The position numbers and the translations under genes were made by a program. The notes beneath the pieces were generated by a model. It saw nothing but the letters and a program-made list of their open reading frames with translations. It did no database searches and was not told the DNA's origin. A stretch of 64,000 nucleotides of DNA from Pterois miles. Lineage: Eukaryota; Chordata; Actinopteri; Perciformes; Scorpaenidae. Numbering within the stretch: position 1 is the stretch's first letter; each line of letters starts with the position of its first letter. Where the stretch lies: the NCBI GenBank assembly GCA_947000775.1, contig CAMQGK010000565.1, positions 3,291,001 through 3,355,000 of the forward strand, written 5' to 3'. Shown one piece after another: positions 1-10,505 of the stretch.

Positions 1-113
1 GTGAGCAGCTTGAGTCCAAACAGGATATTGTAGTACACGGGAGCACAAATTCTTGGGCCAGTTTGGCTCTGTGGGTTCAGGACAGACTCAACGACAGCAC
101 CCCCTACGTTGTG

Positions 114-124
<11 letters not shown>

Positions 125-183
<59 letters not shown>
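125..183. repeat. (CA)n microsatellite
   Basis: An uninterrupted run of about 29 CA dinucleotides follows a short TCTC tract. It creates spurious TH/HT-rich open frames. Perfect repeats of this length are usually highly polymorphic. Confidence 0.98.
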
Positions 184-185
<2 letters not shown>

Positions 186-840
186 TCATAGCCTCCTATC
201 AGATAACTGGCTCAATAGCCGGCCTCCTTTTCTACGAGGGAAACAATATTATTGGACTCAGTGACAGTTTCCTGAGAAGAGGGCAAGGTCCATAGAAACA
301 GACTGAAAACAATCAGTCAGTTTAAATGGAAATAATGAATGAATGAAATACTTCAATGCAAATAATTCACACTAAACACATTATCTCAAGCTCCACATTT
401 CAAACTATCTGCTCGAATAACTTCACAAACGCAATTCAACATTTTTGGACATATCTTGCTCCCTCTAACGTTTGACCTGCTTATTCTCGGCCTCGGCTTG
501 GAGTAAATAACAAGTTGGCCTTGGACTTTCCCTTTAAGACATTTTGCTCCGTGCAAATCCCACCACAGTGCAATCTGATCAAGCTGTCATTCCACAGAAA
601 ACGTTTGTCAGACATGTATTTAAAAAGTAACACTTGAGGCAAGAAAACACCAACTGGAGAGATGCTATTTAAAGAGTAGATTCAGCACAGTGGTCTAGAG
701 AAACCCTGCAGCAGTCAGCTCTTAGTACTGACTCTATGTTGCATTTTCCACACTGATTCTAATCGAATAATGAGTTAGACACCCACAGACTTTCTCCTTA
801 AGATAGTTTGTCATTTGTTCACAAACTCCAGATTAAAGTG
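184..840. other. non-coding stretch, nothing recognised
   Basis: AT-rich single-copy-looking DNA with no convincing exon, RNA gene or repeat. Frames are short and interrupted on both strands. Confidence 0.5.
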
Positions 841-864
841 GAGTGTGTGTGAGTGTGTGTTTGT

Positions 865-895
<31 letters not shown>

Positions 896-911
896 GTGGG
901 GGGGGGGGGTT
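841..911. repeat. Interrupted (GT)n tract ending in poly-G
   Basis: GT repeats are broken by GA and TT steps and end in a run of about 11 G at 898-909. The open frames through it are low-complexity artefacts. A further (GT)n lies 200 bp away. Confidence 0.95.
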
Positions 912-1108
912 GGAACAGATTCACCTCGTGTTTGAGGCTTGGAGAGGAACGACGAGAGCGAGAGGAGCGCAGTGTGTGTCTGTGTTCATCTCACAGGGTT
1001 GTCAGGAGCATTAAAACAAGCTGTTTGTCAAGTGCCAAAACCCGGCAGCACCCGTCCACTCGCTCCATCCTGGGTGCTTCATCCGGAGTGCTGCCGAGGC
1101 AGGCTGAG

Positions 1109-1110
<2 letters not shown>

Positions 1111-1142
<32 letters not shown>
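1111..1142. repeat. (GT)n microsatellite
   Basis: Sixteen perfect GT units. Both neighbouring open frames that read CVCV or THTH are explained by this tract. Confidence 0.97.
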
Positions 1143-1144
<2 letters not shown>

Positions 1145-1339
1145 CTGTGTGGATTTTTGTGTGTCCTTGTCCAGATAAATAGAAAGACAGACATACAGAT
1201 ATGTAGCTGGATAGAGGGAAACATCTCTGTGCACCATATGGACAAAATACTGGAATTAAAAGAGCAGATTTTGAGCATAAACGCTGAAACAATTTGGGCA
1301 GAATATGAGTCGAGGCTAACTAAACTATTAGTTTTGGGT

Positions 1340-1540
1340 TAAGACCAACAATTCCCATTTTCCTCTGTTCCCCTGTGTTTGAACATTTTTCCTGGTAGCT
1401 CTATAAAACATTGTTTGGACAAGAAAGCAGACATTGTTATTTGCCTTAATTTGTATTAGTAAATATGACTTTATGAGCCCTGAGTTTCCATCATTTTTGA
1501 GCCATTTGCATTTGGTCATTTGTGTGTTATGAAACCTAAA
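1340..1540. promoter_or_regulatory. candidate regulatory block with SOX- and POU-type motifs
   Basis: Two ACATTGTT words, the core of SOX-type sites, occur at 1408-1415 and 1431-1438, 23 bp apart. An octamer ATTTGCAT, the POU-factor core, is at 1504-1511. The block is AT-rich but not low-complexity and has no recognised repeat. Motif identity is seen; enhancer function is inference, and such words also occur by chance in AT-rich DNA. Confidence 0.25.
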
Positions 1541-2055
1541 CTCGAGTCTTCATTGTTACTTCATGTAACACAAAGAACTGAAACAAAAGAGCCATAATGT
1601 TGTTATTAAATCTGTGTTGCCGACAAAATTGTTTATGAAACAATCAGTAATGGTCATCAATTTGTTCCAGACTGTCCAAAAAGGATTTTCATTCACAGTT
1701 TTGTGGAAATAAAAAAAAATTAAATGTTTTTTAGTCAGCCTAATAATGTGTGCATACTATGCTTGTGGTTTAAATTTATTCTGTCAATAACAAAAAACAT
1801 ATTTTAGTTTTCAGTTTACATCTTTATAGTTCTGTAAAGTTATTAATTTAAATCATCAGAAACGGAGTACATGCCGTGCACAAACATTTTTCTTTTTTCC
1901 ACTGATTTATTTAAGTATCACCATGGGCCCTGTGAAATTTTTATTCCAATTATAAAGAAATTTTAAAATATCTCAGTGATACTATGATGCATAAAACAGC
2001 AAGACGTCACTTTTAACTCATTTAAAACAACCCATGACCTTTCTTCTTTTAATCT
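1541..2055. other. AT-rich non-coding stretch
   Basis: A/T-rich DNA with frequent stops in all frames and short poly-A and poly-T runs. No gene, RNA or transposon is recognised. Confidence 0.5.
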
Positions 2056-2059
2056 TGGG

Positions 2060-2400
2060 TCATTCCTCATGTGTGCCTACTTAATTGCCAAGGTTATGAC
2101 TGATGAAAGATGAACTCATCCCGCTGCCTTTGCTGGGAGTAGATTCATACTGACCCCCAAGCAGGGAAAAGCAATAGGAAGCCAAAGCAATAAAAGGCTT
2201 TGACATTGATGGGCCTGTTTCCCAAACACTTAGGACCTTAAGTCGTCTCCTCTCCAGTCTGGCTGGAGGGGCCGGGGCTCCACTTCTTATTGCTGTGTCT
2301 GACCAGAGTCGCCATGCTCGGTAGAGGGTCGACATTTGGTCTCGGCCCTTTAGTTCCTGTCTGTCTGCGTGTCTGTCTCTGCCACTGAACATGCTACAGG
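2060..2400. other. candidate conserved non-coding block
   Basis: Complex, balanced-composition sequence rich in short AT cores set in GC context, such as GCAATAAAAGGCTTTGACAT near 2187. It lacks tandem structure and matches no repeat elsewhere in the window. The minus-strand frame at 2081-2392 has no splice or domain support and is not called as coding. Conservation is inferred only from texture. Confidence 0.25.
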
Positions 2401-2889
2401 GCTCGGTGTGGTGGTGGGTTAGTGGGTGAGGAATTTCTGTGTGTGTTGAAGGCCTTCAGCAAACAGCCCTCACAGTGTGAAAGCAAACACAGAAATCTGT
2501 TCTCTCCACGTCTGACAGTCTACTGATTAGACACAAGTGTAACAGGGAACGAGGGGAAGACTGGTGGTAATAGCTGGAAAATGTGACATTTCTGTTTTAA
2601 TTCACAGTAATTTGTCTCAAAAGAGTTTTTGACAAAGCAACAAAGCAGATATGAAATCATTTTTTTCCTGTTTTTGAATGTTGTGGCATGTGGTGAACCT
2701 TACAAAGTAACAGCAACTTAAACAAAGCCATGGAGGGTATCCATACAGAAATAATCATTTTCAGCAGAGGGAAAATGACTTGGCTTCATTTTCATGTTAC
2801 TGTGAGAGGATTAAAAAGAAGAAGAAGAAGAAGTACTTTTTGCAAATGGGGAATATTTCCTCTGTTTAACTTTTACATGGTACATGCAC
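2401..2889. other. non-coding stretch with a short (GAA)n
   Basis: No gene is recognised. A short (AAG)n run lies at 2817-2833; the rest is single-copy-looking AT-rich DNA leading into the tail of the SINE that follows. Confidence 0.5.
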
Positions 2890-3125
2890 AAAACACACAC
2901 AATGATTAATGGAGAGATGTAGAGTGATGGGGCTGCTCCTGACAAGCGCCCCGAGCAGTTGGGGGTTTGGTGCCTTGCTCAGGGGCACCTCGGCAGTGCC
3001 AAGAGGTAAACTGGCACCTCTCCAGCTACCAGTTCACACTCAGTTTTTGGTCCATGTCGGGACTTGAACCGGTGACCCTCCGGTTCCCAAGCCAACTCCC
3101 TACAGACTGAGCTACTGCCGCCCCC
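2890..3125 (-). mobile_element. tRNA-derived SINE, minus strand
   Basis: Read on the minus strand the element starts with GGGGGCGGCAGTAGCTCAG at 3125. It has a Pol III A-box-like word (TAGCTCAG, complement of 3107-3114) and a good B box GGTTCAAGTCC (complement of 3060-3070). A tRNA-unrelated body with the typical fish wording about GGTAGCTGGAGAGGTGCC follows and runs to about 2890. This is a widespread teleost tRNA-SINE type by memory. It lies 7 bp downstream of the tRNA-Glu gene in the same orientation. The first run of four T on the minus strand after the tRNA is at 2893-2890, in the SINE tail. I could not find a clean target duplication; weak ACTTTT-like words flank the composite. Confidence 0.85.
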
Positions 3126-3132
3126 AATAAAG

Positions 3133-3204
3133 TTCCCTGACCAGGAATCGAACCCGGGCCGCGGCGGTGAGAGCGCCGAATCCTAGCCACTAGACCACCA
3201 GGGA
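3133..3204 (-). tRNA. tRNA-Glu (anticodon CTC)
   Basis: Supplies the glutamate adaptor for GAG codons in cytosolic translation. On the minus strand the 72-nt sequence begins TCCCTGGTGGTCTAGTGGCT and ends GGTCAGGGAA, so the acceptor arms TCCCTGG and CAGGGA pair. The anticodon arm is CGGCG-CTCTCAC-CGCCG, placing anticodon CTC at 3171-3169. The internal promoter is intact: A box TGGTCTAGTGGC (3197-3186) and B box GGTTCGATTCC (3154-3144). The T stem has one G-U wobble. This matches the standard vertebrate tRNA-Glu(CTC) almost throughout. No T-run terminator follows; only CTTTATT separates it from a SINE. It could be a functional locus or a tRNA copy carried as the head of a composite retroelement. 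Confidence 0.95.
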
Positions 3205-3484
3205 GCCAACACAACCTACTTTTTTTTCCCCCAGGTTGCTGTTGAACAACTTCTTAACCCCCTCCGTCCGTCCATTTGGCTTCACTGACTGGATTAGGTT
3301 CATGCACAAGGCACCTACTCATGCCAATGGATTGCTTATGACAGGCCCTTATGCAGACACCTTGACTGCCATGAGCAATTACTTTAAATACACAGGAGAG
3401 GGCCAGAGCTGGGCTGACCTGTGGAGGGTGAGAGGTGGGGGTGGTGGTGGTGGTGCTGGTGGAAAGACAAGGGGAGAGAGGCAC
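3205..3484. other. non-coding spacer
   Basis: Contains a poly-T/poly-C stretch at 3221-3233 just upstream of the tRNA and a GGT-rich run near 3436-3462. The overlapping frames on both strands are driven by these runs and are not called as genes. Confidence 0.5.
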
Positions 3485-4450
3485 TTATGCCTCATTTCCA
3501 CTGTGTGCTTCGGCTCGACTCAACTTGACTTTCGGTACCAGGTCCTTTTGCCATTTCTGTTTCCTCTTGTGGATAGTATCCACTCATTGTAGGTGGGATT
3601 CTCAGCTGATAGCGACACTGTGAAACTGCTGTGACATCATCTTCAGTGCAATGCTTGCTGACTCCTTTCAGCAGCAACCTCCAGGTCTGAGAAACCAATG
3701 CATAAACGCACAGCTCAGTAAACATTGTCAACATAATTTTATGGTCTCAATCACTATTTGAAGTCTTTTTCAATACAGCATGATATTCATTTAATAAATT
3801 ACGGTCCCATTTAGAGTCAAATAGACCATAACGCAGGGTATGCTTCAGGACGTGGCTACCTTGTGATTGCCAGGTCGCTACTATGGCATTGTCTGGTCTG
3901 GGATGTAAAGTAAATGGTAACAGTTTTTTTGCCTAAAAATGTCTTATTCAGCATTTGATTATAGTTGGCTCTACCCTCTCGTGTCACTTCTGTTTGAAAA
4001 AATCCAAGATGGCACCAGCCAAAATGCAGAATGGGAGGCTTCAAAACAACAGTCCACAAACAAATGTCACAGTCACTACGTCCACTTGCAGTCTATGGCG
4101 GCAACCAAACGTCTGCACTTTGTCAATTATACAGCATCGTTTTGCAGGCTGCCATTCTTTATAATCTGGGTCGAGTAAATAAAAAAACTGCAATCGCTAT
4201 TGACTGTATCTTGGCTGTTTTAAAGTGGAGGGTTTGTGCAGGATGTCCTATGCTGCACAAGTGACAGATCTCTCTGACTACTCAGTGCTCAGCAGTGTTT
4301 TAGCTCCAGCTTCTAGTATCAGCTCAGCTCGCTTAGAACCTCGATGGAGGTGGTGCCAAAAAAAGTACCAGTTAGGTACTATCCACAACTTTTGCTAATG
4401 GAAAAGAAGAGTGAGTTGAGTTGAGTAGAGTCATGTCATACAGTGAGGAA
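3485..4450. mobile_element. non-autonomous DNA transposon with degenerate inverted ends
   Basis: The left end (CCTCATTTCCACTGTGTGC... GGCTCGACTCAACTTGACTT) is answered at the right end by the inverted text AGTACC...TTTTGCTAATGGAAAAGAAG...GAGTTGAGTTGAGTAGAGTC. Both ends match, by memory, a dispersed teleost repeat. No transposase is encoded. The interior holds a second repeat at about 3844-4110. Precise termini and target duplication are not resolved. Confidence 0.5.
3844..4110. mobile_element. repeat nested inside the 3485-4450 element
   Basis: The stretch containing CGTGTCACTTCTGTTTGAAA and AAGATGGCACCAGCCAAAAT resembles a separate dispersed fish repeat family. Its position between the inverted ends of the outer element suggests later insertion. 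Frames here (3939-4264) are repeat-derived. Confidence 0.4.
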
Positions 4451-5386
4451 GAGGTCAAGTGGTCAAAGGTCAGAGGTCAAAGAGAAACGCCCCATGGCTA
4501 ATTCTAGATTATGTCAAATCAAGTTATGTGATATTATCAGTATCAGTATTAGTAGTACTTGCAAGTTAAGTGGAGGAAGAAAAAAAAAAAATGTTTTTTT
4601 GTTTTTTTGCTGTTGAGATGACATGTAGCTCTGTGAAACATCTATAAAACCTGTAGCTATCATGTGTAATCAGATAGCATTCACATCACCTTCATGTAAC
4701 TGAACCTGTCTACTTCCTGTGGTTCTTACAACCTGCTGCGTTAGCGTTACTGTAATCCATCCCTGTCTCCGTTCACTGCTACACTTCAGATAGATTTACC
4801 TGTCTGACAGCGTCAGAACTGACAGCGGTCCTGATCCCTCCCAGTTCTCCTCGAGCCCGGTCTGTCTGTTGATCAGGTTTCATACAGATCTGGACTAGCT
4901 CTGTTACACTACAGGCCTTGTCCCTGCTGCTGTGTTTTTGCTGGCTCTGCTCTGTTTCAGCTAAAATTAGGGAGGGTCCTCAAACACTGACTGGGCACGA
5001 GTGCAAAGAGTTCATCGGGTTGTTGATGTTGAGGTATAGTTTGCAATGTGTATGAAATTGAAGGACTTGTTTCATACAAGGCTGTGAAAAGGTAGTGCTT
5101 TTCATACCACATCACTCTGTTAGTCCAGATTGTGATTGTAAGGTTTAGGAAAACTAATCTTTGTGTAGAGAGAAATCATTTATTTTACTCATTTTTACAT
5201 TTTCTCCAGAAGTGCAGTTGCGGGAGGAAATCCTACTTTCCTACTTGCATAAATTTGGCCACATTCCTATCAATAAAATAACATTTTACTCTTCCAAGTG
5301 AATTGTTGATATCTGGGATTAATTCAACATTGCTAAAAAAAAGAAATGCAGGACAAGAAACATCACATGATCAGACAGGTTTTAAG
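4451..5386. other. non-coding stretch, nothing recognised
   Basis: No gene or RNA is recognised. Poly-A and poly-T runs lie at 4578-4608. The rest is ordinary single-copy-looking sequence. Confidence 0.5.
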
Positions 5387-6107
5387 CGGGCTGTCAAAGT
5401 TAACGTGATAATAAATAATTAACACAAAATTGTTTAAACACCACAAAGTTCTTTAGCGCATTAATGCAATCAGAATTTTGGAGATTGTAGTGAGCTCAGT
5501 TTTAAGGAATCCATTGGTATCAACCGTGTCATACTAGCTTTTCACAAAAAAGGTTAAAATATTTTCAAATTTTTTTATTATTTTAATATTTATGACAGTA
5601 TTTATTATTATTAATATTATTACTGTTGTTGTTGTTATTATTATTATGTAAAAATAATTCAGCAAACACTAAATTTTGGTGAGGAAAAACTGTCACGGCC
5701 ATTTTTTAAAGGGGTCTCTTGACCTCTGACCTCAAGATATGCGAGTAAAAGTGGGTTCTCTGGGTACCCACGAGTCTCCTCTTTACAGACATGCCCACTT
5801 CATGATAATCACATGCAGTTTGGGGCAAGTCATAGTCAAGTCAGCACACTGACACACTGTTGTCTGCTGGGTTTCAGTTTGCCATGTTATAATTTGAGCA
5901 TATCTTTATGCTAAATGCAGAACCTGTGAGGGTTTCAGGACAATATTTGCCCACTACCATGCCAATAAGAGCATTAAATATTTGACAAATCTCCCTTTAT
6001 GGTACAGTTAGATAAAAATGTGTGATTAATTTGCAATTAATTACAATTAACTATGGAAAATCTTGTGATTAATCTCAATTAATTTTTTTAATTATTTGAC
6101 AGCTCTA
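5387..6107 (+). mobile_element. hAT-like non-autonomous element, copy 1
   Basis: The ends are inverted repeats: CGGGCTGTCAAAG at the left and TTTGACAGCTCTA at the right. Flanking 8-bp words GTTTTAAG (5379-5386) and GTCTTAAA (6108-6115) agree at 6 of 8 positions, as expected of an old hAT target duplication. Internal landmarks are GACCTCTGACCTCAAGATAT at 5721-5740 and the GGGTACCCACGAGTCTCC region at 5762. A second near-complete copy in inverse orientation lies at 50305-50851 and a fragment at 9845-10080. No transposase is present. Confidence 0.8.
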
Positions 6108-6598
6108 GTCTTAAACAAACCTGACTAATTTATTTTGAAGTGAAAATTGTCTGTAAACATCCATCGCGGTTCACAGACTGATTTACAGGTCCAGCTTTGA
6201 CCGACCTTATTTTCGTATTTCAGACATGTTCAGTAAAGCTGTTAAACTGTTTGCTTGTTTACAACCTGTCTGATTGTCTGACTGCTCATTTCCTGCTTCC
6301 AGACTTTGTTGCAGTGATGCAGCTGTGTTCCCACATCACCGCAATTACTTTGATGTGTGCAATCTTGACTATAAATTATTGATAAAACAATGCAAATAAA
6401 AGCAGTCATAAAACAAAAGTGTAGTTCACAATAAGAGTTGATGATGATGGTGTTTGAGAGAGAATGAAGAAGTGGTGAAGGCCAGAGTTTGTGTGAGGTG
6501 AACCAAAGCTTTTACACTTTGCACACACTTCACCTCACTACTTTCTCAGCAGACATTTCTCTCTCTTCCTCCCTCCCTGCATCGTCTCTTCTCTTCTT

Positions 6599-6600
<2 letters not shown>
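6108..6600. other. non-coding stretch, nothing recognised
   Basis: AT-rich sequence with a CT-rich end before the next microsatellite. No gene is supported. Confidence 0.5.

Positions 6601-6657
<57 letters not shown>
6601..6657. repeat. (CA)n microsatellite
   Basis: About 28 perfect CA units. The open frame running through it is an artefact of the repeat. Confidence 0.98.
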
Positions 6658-6659
<2 letters not shown>

Positions 6660-7266
6660 TGTAATGACGAGAAGTGTGTGGAGCTGCTGAGCTGTTCCAC
6701 ATGTGTAGGGTGCGTCAGTTCAAATTAGGCCTCGTTGACAAAGGGCCTTTTACACACAGGTGGATGATGGGGGTTAGCGGGGGCTGCAGTCAGCCAGTCA
6801 GTCAGCAAACCAGCCAGTCAGTAAGTTAATCAGTCAACCTGCCACTCAGACGGCAACTTCAGCTGCACCGTGTGTGATGTTTGGACCGACTGACTTGACA
6901 GCTTTTCCTTTCACTCAAACGGTCGTTCCAACAAGAACGCTAAGAAATGTCTGGATTTTCTTAAAATGTATCACCGCCATCATCATCACCATTTTGGAAA
7001 TCTTGGACCCTTCCCACGCTATTATGTGAAACGCAGCCTCGCGGACTGCAGTTTTTGAATGGAATATCATCGAAGCTTAGCCTTGACACGCGCAGTTAAC
7101 CTCGTCAAATCACAGTACGCAACCGAAATCACAACAGCGTGGCTGCATTTGTGGAAAGGAAAATTTTCAAATGTTTGGGGCTGTGTTTACCTCTCGTTCC
7201 CCAAAGTTTATGACATTCTCTCTCCAAGTTGTCACTTTTTATATGTGAGCATAAATCCCCCTATGG
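6658..7266. other. non-coding stretch with short CAGTCAGC-type repeats
   Basis: At 6788-6840 the words CAGTCAGC, CAGCCAGTCAG and variants recur as a small degenerate tandem. The rest is single-copy-looking with no supported gene. Confidence 0.5.
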
Positions 7267-7295
7267 CACACACACACACAGACAGACACACACAC
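7267..7295. repeat. short (CA)n with GACA interruptions
   Basis: Two CA runs separated by CAGACAGA. Confidence 0.9.
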
Positions 7296-7329
7296 CCAGC
7301 CGCCCCCTGGGTGCCGGGGTAACCATAAT

Positions 7330-7790
7330 GCAGCTGCGGCAGTGCAGGCTGAGTTATTACGTTTAATCCGTCTAATTGTTGAGTTTCATAGAATGGGTCC
7401 CAGTCTGCCTTGGAACTAATTCTGTCTGGGCATTCTATTTAATTCGCCACACTGGGCCCTAAGCTCTTCTAAAGGCAAGCTGCCCCCCTCCACTCCCTCC
7501 ACCCTTTAAGAATATAAACCCCTTATCTTCTCCTCTCCCTCCCTCTCTTGCATGGCAGAACACTGGGTGACTTGTGCTGGAGAGTGATTTCTCAACAGTC
7601 CATAAAACATTCTTCTGACATTTTGGACATCCACTCTAATGAGGCAGGATAATGGGAGCGGAGCTATCATGAGCAGCGAAAAAGGGCCCAGCAGCACCAG
7701 CCTTGCCAGCAGCAGACACTTTTAAACAATATTCAAGTTGCATGAAGACATGGGGCAAGGCATGAAATGAATGGAAATTGAGATGCACGT
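7330..7790. other. candidate conserved non-coding block
   Basis: Complex sequence with homeodomain-style TAAT cores (GTTTAATCCGTCTAATTG near 7361, GGAACTAATTCTGTC near 7411, TATTTAATTCGCC near 7436). It has no match to the repeat families seen elsewhere in the window. Function is inferred from texture only. Confidence 0.3.
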
Positions 7791-8089
7791 CTCGGATGGC
7801 TAAAGAGAAGCGTATGACAGCGTCACGTGTGCAGCCTAAACCGCAGAAATGCCCGTGTTATGACACAAAAGGTTGCTAAAAATAAATCTGTCAATCGCGG
7901 ATGTTGCATGCGTGCATGGACGTGTGCACTCCAGCTGGTGTTTAATTGTTGCCACTGTACCCAAGTAGCACAATGAACTCGACGTAGATTAGTATGCAAT
8001 CTCACCAAAAACAATGCTGCTCTAACTGGTCAGATTGGTGGGGGGTTGATTGGTTGGATGGCTGGTTGCGTGGCTGAACGGCGATAATC
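7791..8089. other. non-coding spacer
   Basis: Single-copy-looking sequence with short, unsupported frames. No repeat is recognised. Confidence 0.45.
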
Positions 8090-8310
8090 CGCACTTGCAA
8101 ATCCCATGCGTTTAGTCAAATTATTCCAGGCCTTAAGGCTCCCATTGTGGCCGCTGGCTGGTGCACTGCTGTCTGAGCCCCCCACGGGGACAACAATGCC
8201 ACCATTCAAGGCCACTCGCTGCTACCGACGGGCAATTTCAGGTGTGAATTGGCTGTGTAGCCAGTGGCTTATATTAAATGACCTGAGACGTGACCTCCAA
8301 GGGTAAGAGA
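8090..8310. other. candidate conserved non-coding block
   Basis: Balanced-composition block with AACAATGCCACCATTC (SOX-like ACAATG) near 8190 and AGGTGTGAATTGG (T-box-like GGTGTGA) near 8240. Frames on both strands lack splice or domain support. The regulatory role is speculative. Confidence 0.25.
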
Positions 8311-8589
8311 GGATAGAGAGAGGGAGGGGAGGGAAGGGGAGAAGCAGAGTAAGCATTTGGAAAAGAAAGAGATTATGAGAAAGAGGGGGCAGCGCTGCAC
8401 TTGTGTCAAGTTCTGTCATCTTTTTGCTGTGATCGTCTTAAAAAACTGGCAAGCGCTGCATTATTTTGGATGAAGAATGAGAGGGAGAGGTTAGAGTATG
8501 TGAGAAAGGTAAAGAATGATCCCTTCGGACTGATATCTTTTCTCTCTGCTCCGCTTCTGCTAAACCTCTCTCCTCTGTCCTCCCTCCTT
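8311..8589. other. purine-rich and pyrimidine-rich low-complexity DNA
   Basis: GA-rich at 8307-8390 and CT-rich at 8540-8595. Overlapping frames on both strands are composition artefacts. Confidence 0.6.
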
Positions 8590-8890
8590 CCCCCAATAAT
8601 GTGCTTTTAATCATATCTCCTTGGCTGGCTCGTTTGCGTGGGTGAACGCTGCGTCCAGGCCCTTTGATGGGAATCTGCGATGCGCCCAAAAGTCTTTTGA
8701 AGTGGCCGGCTGGGGAGCTACAGGGGGGCTAGCTATGGGGCCGGGAGCTTTGATGTGCCAGGGTCTGGAGAGGCCGGCTGCACGCTGCCCTGCACCGATC
8801 TGTCAGTAGCACAGCTGCACTGCTCGCTGGGGAGCCCCTGCCTCCAACCCTGACTGACTGTTTGACTGGCTGACTGGCCCACTTACTCAC
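8590..8890. other. candidate conserved non-coding block, GC-rich
   Basis: Complex GC-rich sequence with CCTTTGATGGG (TCF/LEF-like CTTTGAT) near 8659. It is followed by a short CTGACTG-type tandem at 8848-8880. The plus-strand frame 8621-8809 has no recognisable domain. Confidence 0.25.
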
Positions 8891-9844
8891 TCAGTTGACT
8901 GTATGTACCTGTAACGACACTTAGGGAAGGGTTAACACTAGTAGAAGTTCTTGAAGAAGGTGAGTCTTTTTCTGATGACACTGTGATTCAGCCCCATACC
9001 TACAGTATAACTGCACTGTATACATTTATTTAAGGTGTTGTTTTGAGTGAATATATCCCCAGAGTTCATATGGATCCAGGTCCTGCTGCAGAGCGTAGAG
9101 TTTCATTTTTCCTTCTCTTCTCCTGCTATTTCCTTTATTTCCTGTCAAGCAGCTCACAGAGAAAAAGTACGTAGTGGACGGCTGTTTTCTGCTCAGTCTA
9201 TGTAAATGTGCCATTGGGAATTTTTCAGTTTGACTGTTGCCAAATGGAGTCTGTTTTCTCCACAGCTGCACGAAACCATTAAAAGGAGACCATGTGTTCT
9301 AACCTGTTAGGTTTCAGTCGAGCTCAACCTTGGCTCAACTCTCCACCTGGAGAGGAGAGCGGTTTCCAAGGCCGAAGCTATTGACACTTAGCTCACCACA
9401 CAGCTTTTCTCTCTTTTAGACGGAGGATGCATCAGTGGCCTGGCTGCAACATAGAGCATTATTTAATGGCACAGAATTTTTTTTTTTTTATATGGTTTAC
9501 TGTCCACATTTGTTTTTAATATGATTTAATTTCTGTCATTATTACAATTTTGCTATTACTGCTATAATTAAAGAGCGTACAATCACAGCCAGTTACATAA
9601 ACCTATGATTACATAAGATGCTTTATATTTTTGCAATAAGTGAAGACTGTGAATACTGAATTTTCCAGATAATATTGTGCTGGAGCAGTACTATCCAACA
9701 TGTTTGGTTTAGTGCACAGATGTAGCCATGACAGAGGCTTAGCTTTTAGCTGTGTATATTTCATGCAGTAGTGAGTTCAGCCTTAACTCCTGCTATAGCC
9801 TTTAGTATGGGTGTAAGAAAATATTGAGTATAGCGATATGTTGT
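8891..9844. other. non-coding stretch, nothing recognised
   Basis: No exon, RNA gene or clear transposon is recognised. A poly-T run lies at 9478-9489. From about 9807 the wording (GTGTAAGAAAATATTGAGTA) resembles the start of another dispersed repeat that the next element interrupts. Confidence 0.45.
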
Positions 9845-10080
9845 GGCGTCAGTTTTAGAGTAATATCAAAAAGGAGGATAAGTAAAGCTCCAAAGTTAAG
9901 CAAAATTTTGGCAAGGATAAACTGGCATGGTGATTTTCACAGGGGTCCCTTGGCATCTGACCTCAAAATATCTGAATGAAAAGGGGTTCTATGGGTACCC
10001 ACGCGTCCCCCTTTACAGATATGCAGAGTTTATGCTAATCCCATGCAGTTTTGGCATTTTGGGGCAAAAACAATGCAGTT
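9845..10080 (+). mobile_element. hAT-like element fragment, same family as 5387-6107
   Basis: Shares with copy 1 the ordered landmarks AATTTTGGCAAGGATAAACT, GGGGTCCCTTGGCATCTGAC, CTCAAAATAT, ATGGGTACCCACGCGTCCCC and the CCATGCAGTTTTGG end. Both terminal inverted repeats are missing. It appears embedded in another repeat whose text resumes before the (AT)n tract (TGATACATATCTTATCGCC near 10138). Confidence 0.7.
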
Positions 10081-10154
10081 TTTTAGTTTGTTATTTTTGC
10101 TTTTTGCTATAATTTGTTGAATTGTTAATCCTGTATCATGATACATATCTTATC

Positions 10155-10314
<160 letters not shown>

Positions 10315-10420
10315 AATTGTTTTAATGTTTAGAAAATTTGTAAAAAAAAAGAAAAAGTATATATATTTATTTTGCATATATATAATTTTATATATATATA
10401 TATATTATTTTTTTTTTATT

Positions 10421-10505
10421 TTAGGGACCTAGGCTGGATTCGAACTTGGGGCCGCTACAGGAAGGATTCAGCCTTGGTACATGGGGTGCCCGCTCTACCA
10501 ACCCC
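10421..10505 (-). mobile_element. truncated tRNA-derived SINE head, minus strand
   Basis: On the minus strand it starts GGGGTTGGTAGAGCGGGC (A-box-like), and carries the B box AGTTCGAATCC (complement of 10436-10446). It breaks off into poly-A and AT-rich sequence soon after. This is the tRNA-like head of a common fish SINE by memory; the body is lost. Confidence 0.75.

Noticed and set aside
10421..10505. Functional tRNA gene
   Set aside because: Has A- and B-box-like words but no cloverleaf with paired acceptor ends; it is a SINE head.
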